Below are positions 7,971 through 15,478 of a stretch of DNA of 28,215 bases, piece after piece. Under the pieces are notes generated by a model. It was not told the origin of the DNA. It saw only the letters and a list, made by a program, of their open reading frames with translations, and ran no database searches. The stretch comes from Methylocystaceae bacterium UBA5192. Lineage in GTDB: Bacteria > Pseudomonadota > Alphaproteobacteria > Rhizobiales > Beijerinckiaceae. Location of the stretch: NCBI GenBank assembly GCA_002412985.1, contig DHWC01000002.1, positions 1-28,215 of the forward strand, written 5' to 3'. The translations under genes and the position numbers were made by a program. Each line of letters begins with the position of its first letter. Positions within the stretch are counted from its first letter, which is position 1.

Positions 7971-8085
7971 CAGCGTCCTCCCGGACAACATCGCGCTTTT
8001 ATCATCACAGCGATTTTGGCGCCATGGCTAAGGTTAAACGGGCTAAAATCTTATTGCGCGCCCTATGATTAGCAAGATTGGCTAT

Positions 8086-8114
8086 ATATTAATCATTATG
8101 CCTAAATATTAATC
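8086..8114. repeat. Two ATATTAATC direct repeats, 20 bp apart
   Basis: ATATTAATC occurs at 8086-8094 and again at 8106-8114, a 20-bp period (about two helical turns) in an AT-rich patch between sseA and glnB. Spacing on one face of the helix could suit a regulator at the distal glnB promoter, but chance in AT-rich DNA is also plausible. Confidence 0.3.
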
Positions 8115-8118
8115 TATT

Positions 8119-8973
8119 CTAGGTTTTTTCGACTGGAAGATGTCCTGCCCCGCCCCACTCGGACCACGAGCCGTCATAAACTTTGGGGATAGCCCTTCCA
8201 GTGGCTGCAACCGCCAAAGATAAGATGCAAGCGGTTAAGCCTGAGCCGCAGGTTGCGATGAGGGGTTTTTGTAAATCCAAACCGGAGTTTTGAAAGGCTT
8301 TTTCGAGATTTTCTTTATGCGATAGGCGGCCGTTTTCGATCAGCTCCTGAAAGGGGAGGTTTAAGGCTCCTGGCATATGTCCGGATCTCAACCCTGGACG
8401 GGGTTCGGGGACGTCTCCTCGAAATCTCTCGGCGGAGCGCGCGTCAAGCACTTGAGTCGCGCCGCTATTCAGAGCTGACGCAACTTCTTGCGCATTAGCA
8501 ACAAGCGAAGCGTCGAAACTCGCCTCAAATTGTCCAGGGCGAGAATCTGCTGGCCCGGCTTCAAGCGGAAGGCCCTTGCTTTTCCAGGCGGGCAAGCCAC
8601 CCGCGAGGATAGAGATCTTGCGCAAGCCAAAGACCTGCAGGGTCCACCACAGCCTGGGTGCGGAAAACAGGCCTAGGCTATCATAGACAACCGCATGGCT
8701 TTCATTGGTTAGGCCGAGCTTGCTCATAGCGTGAGAAAAGAATTCCGCGCTTGGCAACATATGCGGCAGATCTGTTTTTTTGTCGGAAATAGCGTCGATG
8801 TCAAAGAAAACGGCCCCTGGTATGTGCTCGTTCAAATAGTCTTCATAGGCGTCTTTTCCCGTTGCGGGCATATGCCAAGAGGCGTCTAGAATTAAGATTT
8901 CGGCTGAGCTTCTCAGCGTCTCGAGCTCTTGCGGTGAAACGAATAAGCTTTCGGGATTGATGAAAAGGGTCAT
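8119..8973 (-). CDS. sseA: 3-mercaptopyruvate sulfurtransferase
   Basis: A 284-residue two-domain rhodanese. It transfers sulfur from 3-mercaptopyruvate to thiol acceptors or cyanide in the cytosol. Domain 1 (residues ~10-140) begins with SPQELETL and includes ILDASWHMP and HIPGAVFFDID; domain 2 (~155-284) includes VLDARSAERFRG, SGHMPGALNLPF and the active-site loop CGSGLTA with catalytic Cys242. The CG-S-G-x-T/A loop fits mercaptopyruvate rather than thiosulfate as the sulfur donor. The length is typical. It is divergently transcribed from the YkgJ-type gene with a short spacer. A pair of ATATTAATC direct repeats at 8086-8094 and 8106-8114 lies just after its stop. Confidence 0.94.
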   Translation of the reverse strand: MTLFINPESLFVSPQELETLRSSAEILILDASWHMPATGKDAYEDYLNEHIPGAVFFDIDAISDKKTDLPHMLPSAEFFSHAMSKLGLTNESHAVVYDSLGLFSAPRLWWTLQVFGLRKISILAGGLPAWKSKGLPLEAGPADSRPGQFEASFDASLVANAQEVASALNSGATQVLDARSAERFRGDVPEPRPGLRSGHMPGALNLPFQELIENGRLSHKENLEKAFQNSGLDLQKPLIATCGSGLTACILSLAVAATGRAIPKVYDGSWSEWGGAGHLPVEKT

Positions 8974-9068
8974 GCTTTATCTCGGGTTAAATCCGAATGC
9001 GTCTTGCATCCAACGCTCGCAAGGTGACAATACGCCGATTCGATTCTCTCTGTCTGCGTTTGGACGCT

Positions 9069-9485
9069 ATGCTTGAAATTCCCGGAAAAGCCTGCGGCAG
9101 CTGTTATCTTTGCTGTAAAGTTCTCGAAATCGAAGAATTCAAAAAGAAAGCCGGTAAATTATGTGACCACTGTGTCCATGAGGGAGGCTGTGGCATTTAC
9201 ACGAAGCGTCCTGAGGTTTGTCGGGATTACCAGTGTCGGTGGAAAGAAGAACGCAGTCTCTCCGCACAGTTACGACCAGATCGTGTTGGCACGTTGCTGA
9301 TGGACGATCCTGACAGTGATGAGTATCACGCAGTCTGCGATCCTGAGAAACCTTTTATGTGGCGTAATCCCCTGGTGTTCAAGCATCTAGTGGCTGAGGC
9401 GAAATCTGGCCGCACTGTTCTTGCAAAAGCAGGATTGCGCGCATGGCGCATTTTTCCGGACGGCCATTGGCAAGAAACAGCCTAG
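9069..9485 (+). CDS. YkgJ-family cysteine-cluster protein (putative Zn/Fe binding)
   Basis: A small cytosolic protein with the CxxCxxCC signature of PF03692 (CGSCYLCC near the N-terminus), followed by further cysteines in LCDHCVHEGGCGIY and RPEVCRDYQCRW. Such clusters are predicted to chelate zinc or an iron-sulfur centre; the function is unknown. The frame is open to an ATG at 8997 (162 residues), but the family usually begins close to the first cysteine pair. I therefore prefer the ATG at 9069 (138 residues), which has a GGA 7 bases upstream; the longer form cannot be excluded. It is divergent from sseA, and a sulfur or metal link is only contextual. Confidence 0.8.
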   Translation: MLEIPGKACGSCYLCCKVLEIEEFKKKAGKLCDHCVHEGGCGIYTKRPEVCRDYQCRWKEERSLSAQLRPDRVGTLLMDDPDSDEYHAVCDPEKPFMWRNPLVFKHLVAEAKSGRTVLAKAGLRAWRIFPDGHWQETA

Positions 9486-9549
9486 AGCGATCACTCACCC
9501 TAATTCTGAGCCCTGCATGAGGCCTATGAAAATATGAAATGCGGGAATA

Positions 9550-10386
9550 ATGCGTCAGGTCCCTAATCTTACCCGAAGATTTATTGCTTTTGTTCTTGGG
9601 AGGGGTCTCTTCTCATGCATGGGTCTTTTAGGATTTCAATCTGGGCTGTACGCAGAAACACTGAAGGCGCATTATGGGATGACCTTAATGGGCCTATCGA
9701 TCGGCAGCGCTTATGCAAATGGGTTTGTGGAACCGCGAAGCTACCGAATTGACATTGGGATGCGCACAACGGGCCTGGCTAATCTGGTCAACAGCGCCAA
9801 GGGCGTCGCCTCTGCCTCTGGCGGCATGTCCTTAAACGGACCCTCTCCAGCTAATTACGCCAATACAACTTCTAACAGTGAGGAGACGCGCACGATCCGC
9901 ATGTCTCTATCCAGCAATGCAGTACGTTCCGTTGAAATCCGTCCAGAACCATGGGATTTGCCGGCGCGCGTGCCATTGGGCGAGAGCGCCCGCAGACGGG
10001 TCGTTGACCCCGTCAGCGCCTTAATTATGCCAGTGCCGGCCAATCAGGAACTCTTAGGTCCGGCTGCATGTGAGCGCACCATTTCCGTTTTTGACGGCAT
10101 TACGCGTTTTGATATCTCCCTATCATACTCAGGCGCGCAAAATGTCGAAGCAAGAGGCTATGCTGGTCCAGTTGTCGTCTGCGCCGCACGCTATACGCCA
10201 ATTGCAGGCCATCGGCCCGATAGCGCATCGACCCGTTACATGTCTGAAAATCAGGATATCCATGTCTGGCTTGCGCCCCTGCCAGAGACCCATGTTGTTG
10301 TGCCAATCCATATCGACATTGGCACAGCAGCAGGCGAATTAGCTATTGATGCGTCTGAATTCACGCTCGGACAAAAAACACGCTGA
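9550..10386 (+). CDS. DUF3108 domain protein, secreted/periplasmic
   Basis: A 278-residue protein with a probable signal peptide (basic start, hydrophobic residues ~12-33, GLYAETL as likely cleavage region). The rest is predicted beta-rich, beginning KAHYGMTLMGLSIGSA, a pattern I recognise from the alphaproteobacterial DUF3108 family, whose members are periplasmic and of unknown function. Two cysteines (AACERT and VVVCAARYTP) could form a disulfide. It stands alone, facing the DUF1190-like gene, with 33 bp between the two stops and no obvious terminator. Confidence 0.75.
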   Translation: MRQVPNLTRRFIAFVLGRGLFSCMGLLGFQSGLYAETLKAHYGMTLMGLSIGSAYANGFVEPRSYRIDIGMRTTGLANLVNSAKGVASASGGMSLNGPSPANYANTTSNSEETRTIRMSLSSNAVRSVEIRPEPWDLPARVPLGESARRRVVDPVSALIMPVPANQELLGPAACERTISVFDGITRFDISLSYSGAQNVEARGYAGPVVVCAARYTPIAGHRPDSASTRYMSENQDIHVWLAPLPETHVVVPIHIDIGTAAGELAIDASEFTLGQKTR

Positions 10387-10419
10387 TGGCGGGCGTTAGC
10401 CTGGGGAAACGGAACGGCG

Positions 10420-10821
10420 CTAATTAATCCGCACTTCTTTGGTGACGCGACGGTTGCGTCGGTCAGCCTCGAATTCGAGGTATCTAAGTTCGCTGGGTTC
10501 CGCAGACGATTTAAGACAAAAGGAAGGCCTTGGGGTAAAGCCGCCAGCTGGATTTTCAAAGCAGTCTGAAAATCGCGTCTCGCATTGAAACATTGTTTCA
10601 GTTTTCGGAGCGACGCGCCCGGCGATCGTCCGGGCGTTTTCAATAGCTGTGGCGCAAATGGTCTCATCTAAGCCCCAGGCGCGGCATTCTGTTAGGGTCG
10701 ACATGTATTTGCCGCCGCCTTCACAGGCGGGAGCGCGCCCTTTTGTCGCGTAAAAAATTGAAAAGCCGCCAGCGGCCAGGACAACGAGAATGAGTATTAA
10801 TTTAAAGGGCGAGGCAGACAT
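10420..10821 (-). CDS. DUF1190/YgiB-like membrane-anchored protein
   Basis: A 133-residue protein with an N-terminal hydrophobic segment (residues ~6-25, LILILVVLAAGGFSIFYA) that could be a signal anchor, followed by a small cysteine-containing domain. The spacing ECRAWGLDETICATAIENA...APK...CETRFSDC resembles the DUF1190 (YgiB) domain, where cysteine pairs bracket a conserved helix with an Ala-Pro turn. The function of this family is unknown. The C-terminal tail is basic and charged (RRNRRVTKEVRIN), unlike the Gln/Met-rich tail of E. coli YgiB. Assignment by pattern only. Confidence 0.6.
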   Translation of the reverse strand: MSASPFKLILILVVLAAGGFSIFYATKGRAPACEGGGKYMSTLTECRAWGLDETICATAIENARTIAGRVAPKTETMFQCETRFSDCFENPAGGFTPRPSFCLKSSAEPSELRYLEFEADRRNRRVTKEVRIN

Positions 10822-11244
10822 AAGAACTCATGGAACGATGTTAAATAAAGGGTTTAGAGTTATTCACATAGCACAGTGGCGGCAAAAGGCGATGGGAGGA
10901 TCGATCTCTCTTAAGCCCTGTGGTTTTTTTCACGATCTTGACAAGGATCAGCCGTTTCAATAATGCAATGGCCACCGCTTCCCGCCATCAAGGCGTCTTG
11001 CCGCGATGTCGAAAATTGATCAGAAGCGGGGTCGCGCCGGAGGTTTTTTTCCGACGTCGTCAGTCTTCAAAAGAAGAAACTGGCGCAATGGACTTTAGGG
11101 AAACGCCTTTGTGGCGCATCCTATCGGGCCGCTCTTACTGATCTTTAGGACAATAAATGCGGCGGGACTGCTTGCAGGTGTGTTGAATAGAAGCGTTAGC
11201 CTGCGCCAGTGTCGCTCCAAGTAAATGTGAAACAGGAGGAAATC
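10822..11244. other. Gene-poor intergenic stretch of about 420 bp
   Basis: No convincing gene lies here. A 73-codon GTG-started frame (10920-11141) has no good ribosome binding site and Arg-rich composition. I see a sigma-70-like TTGACA at 10938-10943 with only a weak -10 (AATAAT or TAATGC), and a long-range complementary pair, CCGCTTC at 10975-10981 and GAAGCGG about 40 bases later, followed by runs of T near 11045. An untranslated RNA or the long leader of the 37-codon gene is possible but not shown. Confidence 0.3.
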
Positions 11245-11358
11245 ATGGGTGCTATTCTCGAATTGACCAGCTATGCTTCAACGCCAACCGGCATGATTGC
11301 GATCATCGCCATTGGAGCAGCTGCTTATTTTGCTGCCCGTTGGGTATTTAACGACTAA
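11245..11358 (+). CDS. 37-residue hydrophobic membrane peptide, unknown function
   Basis: ATG at 11245 to TAA at 11356-11358 encodes 37 residues: a short polar N-terminus (MGAILELTSYASTPTG), one predicted membrane helix (MIAIIAIGAAAYFAARWVF) and a short acidic tail ending ND. The start has AACAGGAGGAAATC directly upstream, an almost ideal Shine-Dalgarno sequence with 6-7 base spacing, and an intrinsic terminator follows 29 bp after the stop. These flanks argue that the frame is truly expressed as a monocistronic unit. I do not recognise the family. Single-span peptides of this size include oxidase accessory subunits and type I toxins, but nothing here singles out either. Confidence 0.72.
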   Translation: MGAILELTSYASTPTGMIAIIAIGAAAYFAARWVFND

Positions 11359-11387
11359 TTTTACGCGCATTCTTTGCTCGTTTAGGG

Positions 11388-11424
11388 CCCGGCGGTCGAC
11401 GCTAGTCGATCCGTCGGGTTTTTT
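11388..11424 (+). terminator. Intrinsic terminator after the 37-codon gene
   Basis: CCCGGCGG and CCGTCGGG form an outer stem (one G-U pair), with an inner perfect stem TCGAC/GTCGA around a GCTA loop, followed at once by TTTTTT. It lies 29 bp after the stop codon at 11358. Confidence 0.88.
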
Positions 11425-11449
11425 ATTTCCCTGACACATCATTTCTGTC

Positions 11450-11522
11450 GAACTGGCCTTGCGTCTGATGGGCGCTGGTCTATCCTGCCCCGACGCCAGT
11501 TCTAACGGGCAGGAAATTTTTT
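11450..11522 (+). promoter_or_regulatory. Possible RNA switch: two mutually exclusive stems before the LuxR-type gene
   Basis: GAACTGGC (11450-11457) is perfectly complementary to GCCAGTTC (11495-11502), and CCTGCCC (11484-11490) to GGGCAGG (11507-11513). GCCAGTTC sits in the loop of the second stem, and CCTGCCC inside the first, so both cannot form except as a pseudoknot. The second stem is followed by AAATTTTTT (11514-11522), as in a terminator. This arrangement fits an attenuator, but it could also simply be a second terminator after the upstream gene. Confidence 0.35.
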
Positions 11523-11579
11523 GATGTAACTTGCCTGTTTAACCGCGCGACGAAAAATAATCCGGCAGAGTTCGTTTGT

Positions 11580-12401
11580 ATGCAACGATACTCCCAGTCT
11601 TTTCAAGCAATATGGTGGCGACAATCAATGGCGACGAATTCTGCAGCCAGGGTAGGAGACGGGAGGCTTGAGGGCGGGGCAACCCGACAGCGTCTAACAG
11701 CTCCAGAGGCGATTGACGTAGCGATCGCCGATAAAAGTCCCCTTATTCTTGCAGGATTGGATAAATTACTCTCGGAAGATCGGCGTTTTCAGCTTGTGCT
11801 GAAGGTCACGGATGGCGAGGAGTTTCTTGAAGCTGCGCGTCAACAAAAATTCGCCCTTGCTGTGATTGGCTGGCAGCTTCCCACGGTTCATGCGCGCGAT
11901 GTTTTGCGCGCGCTTTCCCGGCAGGTATCGGCGCCAAAAATTGTTGTCTACAGCGGCACCAATGACCCAGCCGCTCCAGCAGAAACCTTGCAGCTCGGCG
12001 GCGCAGGGTTCGTCTCCAAGCGCGCCCCGCCAGAGCGTTTGCTGGATGTCTTATCCGCAGTAGCGGCGGGCGATATGGTTTTTCCCTTCGTGGATATTCG
12101 TAAAATGCGGAGCGATCCGCTCGAAAATCTCACTTTGCGCGAGCGGAGTCTCCTTTCAGCGCTTGGGTCGGGGCATACCAATAGCCAGCTAGCGAAAGAC
12201 TTTGGCGTGTCGATCAACACAATCAAATTTCATTTGCGTAATCTTTTTGAAAAATTAGATGTCCGCAATCGCGCACAAGCAATCGCGCTTTTTTTAGAAA
12301 TGAAGCATGGCGCTTGGCCAGGCGGCGCCGCATCGAGCGGCCGCAATATTGATGGGTCATCAACTATTCGCGGAAGACGTGGGCAGGGTCGGTTAGAATA
12401 G
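11580..12401 (+). CDS. LuxR/FixJ-type transcription regulator with a degenerate receiver domain
   Basis: A 273-residue protein with a receiver-like domain (residues ~45-165) and a LuxR-type helix-turn-helix (residues ~184-240: LTLRERSLLSALGSGHTNSQLAKDFGVSINTIKFHL in essence). In active receivers the phosphoacceptor Asp follows the third strand; here that site reads AVIGWQLP, with Gly97 in place of Asp. The acidic pair near the first strand is Asp51-Lys52, while the switch Lys147 (FVSKRAP) is kept. Phosphorylation by the usual route is therefore unlikely. No histidine kinase gene is adjacent. The ATG at 11580 is used; an internal ATG at 11628 (MATNS) is an alternative. The C-terminal tail is Gly/Arg/Ser-rich. 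Confidence 0.88.
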   Translation: MQRYSQSFQAIWWRQSMATNSAARVGDGRLEGGATRQRLTAPEAIDVAIADKSPLILAGLDKLLSEDRRFQLVLKVTDGEEFLEAARQQKFALAVIGWQLPTVHARDVLRALSRQVSAPKIVVYSGTNDPAAPAETLQLGGAGFVSKRAPPERLLDVLSAVAAGDMVFPFVDIRKMRSDPLENLTLRERSLLSALGSGHTNSQLAKDFGVSINTIKFHLRNLFEKLDVRNRAQAIALFLEMKHGAWPGGAASSGRNIDGSSTIRGRRGQGRLE

Positions 12402-12416
12402 CGCTAGGCGCGTTGA

Positions 12417-13214
12417 TTAAGGCGCAGGAAATAATGCGTTCGTTTTTCCTGTTAACCAGTAAATTATCAGTCCGATCCATTCATGCGTCGCAAATTGCAC
12501 GACGCCGATTGCGCGCGTTGCAAATCTTGGCGGCGAAAAAAATAAGAGCTTTCCTTCGGTTCGATAATCAACAGGATAGGCGATCACAGGAAAGCCTATT
12601 TTACGAAAAACCCCAATCGCCCGCGGCATATGCATTGCAGAAGTGACCAGAAGCCAGCGATCAGTGGGTTTTGGGTTTATTATTTCATATGTGAAAAGGG
12701 CGTTTTCAAAAGTATTCCTTGATCGATTTTCAAACACAATATCTTTTGTATCTACGCCTAAATTATTCCAAAGCAGCTTTACGCCATCTGCTTCGGTATA
12801 ATTTGCGCCCTTCAATGCAGAGCTGCCGCCGGTAAATATGATGCGAGCTGATGGATACAGACGTTTAAGTGTGATGAGCGCAGTCAATCTCTCTGCTGCA
12901 GAGTCAATAAAGACGGGACGCCCAATTTTTTCACTGAGCTTTTCATCAATAGATCCTCCAAGAATAATAATGCCATCAGGCGCTGGAATGTTTTCTGCAG
13001 GCGGAAGAAAGCGTGTCTCTAGCGGCATAGCGATGAGGCCGCCTAGTGGACCAAAAGCCATCAGCGTCAGCATCGCCCCGCCTATCAGACTAAGGCGTCG
13101 TCCAAGATTAGAGAAAGATGTGTAAAGAAGAAGCGCGCCAGTTAGAACAAGAAATATGGAAAGATTTAGCGGTGCAAAAAGAAACTCAAATATCTTTGAA
13201 CCAGTGAAGAACAT
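12417..13214 (-). CDS. DUF218 (YdcF/ElyC/SanA-like) membrane protein
   Basis: A 265-residue protein with two N-terminal hydrophobic segments (residues ~10-33 and ~40-62) and a DUF218 domain (PF02698) from about residue 80: PDGIIILGGSI, then SAAERLTALITLKRLYP, IIFTGGSS, VFENRSRNTFENA and WLLVTSAMHMPRAIGVF, the conserved order of motifs in this family. E. coli relatives ElyC and SanA affect envelope integrity, and ElyC is linked to use of the undecaprenyl lipid carrier; enzymatic activity is not established. The DUF218 domain is probably periplasmic. It converges on the LuxR-type gene with only 15 bp between stops and is not in a clear operon. Confidence 0.87.
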   Translation of the reverse strand: MFFTGSKIFEFLFAPLNLSIFLVLTGALLLYTSFSNLGRRLSLIGGAMLTLMAFGPLGGLIAMPLETRFLPPAENIPAPDGIIILGGSIDEKLSEKIGRPVFIDSAAERLTALITLKRLYPSARIIFTGGSSALKGANYTEADGVKLLWNNLGVDTKDIVFENRSRNTFENALFTYEIINPKPTDRWLLVTSAMHMPRAIGVFRKIGFPVIAYPVDYRTEGKLLFFSPPRFATRAIGVVQFATHEWIGLIIYWLTGKTNALFPAP

Positions 13215-13267
13215 TTTGTATGAGTTTCAACTTAAGAATGAGGCGCTTCATTAAAGAATTGTCTAAC

Positions 13268-13300
13268 GGAGAGCGGATCTAAGACAGCGGTCTGCTCTCC
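13268..13300 (-). terminator. Hairpin downstream of the ETF:ubiquinone oxidoreductase gene
   Basis: GGAGAGC (13268-13274) pairs with GCTCTCC (13294-13300), with an inner AGAC/GTCT stem around AGCG. It lies 12 bp beyond the stop of the minus-strand gene. The following minus-strand sequence is only modestly T-rich, so termination may be weak or Rho-assisted. Confidence 0.45.
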
Positions 13301-13312
13301 ATTAATCTTGAC

Positions 13313-14992
13313 TTACATGTTGGGATAATTTGGTCCGCCGCCGCCCTCTGGCGGCGTCCACATGATGTTTTGCGCTGGATCTTTAATGTCACATGTTTTG
13401 CAGTGAACACAATTTTGAGCATTGATGACAAAGCGAGGATCCATTTGCGTCGCTTCATCTTGATAGACGACTTCATAAACGCCTGCAGGACAGTAAAGAC
13501 GCGCAGGTTCGCCATAAACTGGCAGATTGTTTTTGATAGGAATGTTTGCGTCAGACAATTTTAAGTGAACAGGCTGGTCTTCCTCATGATTAGTATTTGA
13601 AACAAAAACTGAGGATAATTTGTCGAAGGCAGGTTTTGTCGAAAGTTTTGCATAGGTTAACGGCTTGACTGCCGCTAGGGGTTTCGTTGCCGCGTGATCA
13701 GGTTTGCCGTGCCCCAGCGTGCCAAAGAAAGAAAAGCCAAAAAGAGCATTGGTCCACATGTCTAAGCCAAAAAGCGGCGCGCCAATATAGGTACCGTATT
13801 TTGACCATAAGGGTTTAACGTTTCTTACTGGTTTGAGATCTCGACCAATTTCTGAGTCGCGCCAGCCGGCGTCGTAGGAGAGCAGCTCATCATGCGCGCG
13901 TCCTGCGCTGATCGCCTCGATCAGTTGATCAGCGGCAAGTATGCCGGAAAGTATTGCGTTGTGCGAGCCTTTGATGCGCGGCACATTCACAAAGCCAGCT
14001 GCGCATCCAATCAAGGCTCCGCCAGGGAAACATAATTTTGGCACGCTCTGCCAGCCGCCCTCTGTCAGGGCGCGCGCGCCGTAAGAGAGCCGCTCCCCGC
14101 CCTCTAAAGAAGGCGCTATTTTTGGGTGCGTCTTAAAACGCTGAAACTCGTCAAATGGCGATAGTGTCGGGTTTGGATAATTTAAGTGCACAACAAAGCC
14201 GATTGAGACCAGATCTTCGTCAAAATGGTAGAGGAAAGAACCGCCGCCCGTATCTGCGTTCAGCGGCCAGCCAAAGGAATGCTGAACGAGCCCGGCCTTA
14301 TGTTTTTCTTTTGGAATGCGCCAAAGTTCTTTAAAGCCGATGCCAAATTTTTGTGGCTCGGAATTTTTTGCGAGATCATATTTTGCAATAATCTCTTTTG
14401 AGAGAGAGCCGCGTGCGCCTTCTGCAAAGAGGGTATATTTGCCGCGCAATTCCATGCCGCGCGTGAAATTATCCTTTGGCGCGCCAGTGCGATCGAGACC
14501 CATATCGCCCGTGGCAACGCCAACAACCTCTCCTTGGGCTCCGTAAAGAATTTCGGATCCAGCAAATCCGGGATAGATTTCAACGCCGAGATTTTCTGCC
14601 TCGCTTGCCAGGAAGCGTACGACATTGCCAAGTGAGCCGATGAAATTTCCATGATTGTTCATTAGCTTGGGCATTAGAAAATTTGGGATCCGCCACGCGT
14701 CCTTTTCAGTAAGAACGAGAAATTGGTCGTCGGCGACTTGAGTCTTCAGAGGCGCGTGAGGATTTGTCCGCCAATCGGGGAGGAGTTGATCGAGACCGAT
14801 GGGGTCGATGACAGCGCCAGAGAGAATATGCGCTCCTGGCTCGGATCCTTTCTCAATAACAACGACTGAAAGATCGGGCGAATTTTGTTTTAGACGGATC
14901 GCTGCAGAGAGGCCCGCGGGGCCAGCGCCAACAATAACGACATCATAATCCATGCCCTCGCGTGCAGGTAGGTCTTCAACAACCTCGGACAT
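13313..14992 (-). CDS. Electron transfer flavoprotein-ubiquinone oxidoreductase
   Basis: A 559-residue ETF-QO, which passes electrons from reduced electron transfer flavoprotein (fed by acyl-CoA and N-methyl dehydrogenases) to ubiquinone at the inner membrane. The N-terminal FAD loop is VVIVGAGPAGLSAAIRL (residues ~19-35), followed by SGAVIDPIGL and the GCAAGFVNVPRIKGSHNA flavin segment. The C-terminal ferredoxin-like domain carries the four [4Fe-4S] ligands Cys501 (YCPAGVYE) and Cys528, Cys531, Cys534 (CVHCKTC), ending in the typical GGGGPNYPNM. Length and motifs are complete. The partner etfAB genes are not in this window. It is a single gene with a short 3' hairpin. Confidence 0.96.
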   Translation of the reverse strand: MSEVVEDLPAREGMDYDVVIVGAGPAGLSAAIRLKQNSPDLSVVVIEKGSEPGAHILSGAVIDPIGLDQLLPDWRTNPHAPLKTQVADDQFLVLTEKDAWRIPNFLMPKLMNNHGNFIGSLGNVVRFLASEAENLGVEIYPGFAGSEILYGAQGEVVGVATGDMGLDRTGAPKDNFTRGMELRGKYTLFAEGARGSLSKEIIAKYDLAKNSEPQKFGIGFKELWRIPKEKHKAGLVQHSFGWPLNADTGGGSFLYHFDEDLVSIGFVVHLNYPNPTLSPFDEFQRFKTHPKIAPSLEGGERLSYGARALTEGGWQSVPKLCFPGGALIGCAAGFVNVPRIKGSHNAILSGILAADQLIEAISAGRAHDELLSYDAGWRDSEIGRDLKPVRNVKPLWSKYGTYIGAPLFGLDMWTNALFGFSFFGTLGHGKPDHAATKPLAAVKPLTYAKLSTKPAFDKLSSVFVSNTNHEEDQPVHLKLSDANIPIKNNLPVYGEPARLYCPAGVYEVVYQDEATQMDPRFVINAQNCVHCKTCDIKDPAQNIMWTPPEGGGGPNYPNM

Positions 14993-15274
14993 TTTTATTC
15001 CCTTCCTGAGCGGCCCACCGCCATCTTAGCCGGTTGCTTTTCTGGCGCTACAAAGTTTTCTAAGGTCAAAGTGTCAAGCGCCAGTTGTTTTGGTCGAAGC
15101 AGCGGCTATCCAGCCTTTAAATCTCGCAGAGGCTTTATCGCAGTCATGGCGTCAACGGAAGGGCGGGCGCCAGATTTGTCACAGCGTATGTCTACGCCGG
15201 CGTTTTATGAGCGGATCGCCGTTGACGTCCGCGTCGAGCGCCTCAACTATACCTTAATAAACCTCGAGGCGAAT

Positions 15275-15475
15275 ATGGCGTCATCAGATCCCTACAAAGA
15301 TATAAATAACATTATCAAGATCGCGTTCATCGTCGCGCTTATTCTTGGATCTTATAATCTTTGGTCATTTTTTAATAGCAGTCGTTATCAAGCCCTGTGC
15401 GGGGCGTCCTTCTGGGAACTCAATCGTCCCGAGTTAGAATCCTGTCTGGACCAGAAGAAAGAGTTAGATAAATGA
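15275..15475 (+). CDS. 66-residue single-span membrane protein, unknown
   Basis: From the ATG at 15275, which has GAGGCG 7 bases upstream, the frame encodes 66 residues with one predicted membrane helix (IIKIAFIVALILGSYNLWSFF) and a short C-terminal domain with two cysteines (LCGASFWELNRPELESCL) that could form a disulfide on the periplasmic side. The frame is open upstream to 15071, but the extra 68 residues look non-coding (Ser/Arg-rich) and lack a ribosome binding site. The next gene starts 4 bp after the stop, so the two are probably translated together. I do not recognise a family. Confidence 0.6.
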   Translation: MASSDPYKDINNIIKIAFIVALILGSYNLWSFFNSSRYQALCGASFWELNRPELESCLDQKKELDK

Positions 15476-15478
15476 CTT

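Noticed and set aside
7930..8118. Possible sigma-54 promoter for glnB (around 8070-8090)
   Set aside because: A TTGCT resembling the -12 element is present, but the GG of the -24 element is missing at the required distance.
10920..11141. 73-codon GTG-started frame on the plus strand
   Set aside because: No ribosome binding site at the right distance, Arg/Ser-rich composition without recognisable structure, and it lies over promoter- and RNA-like signals.
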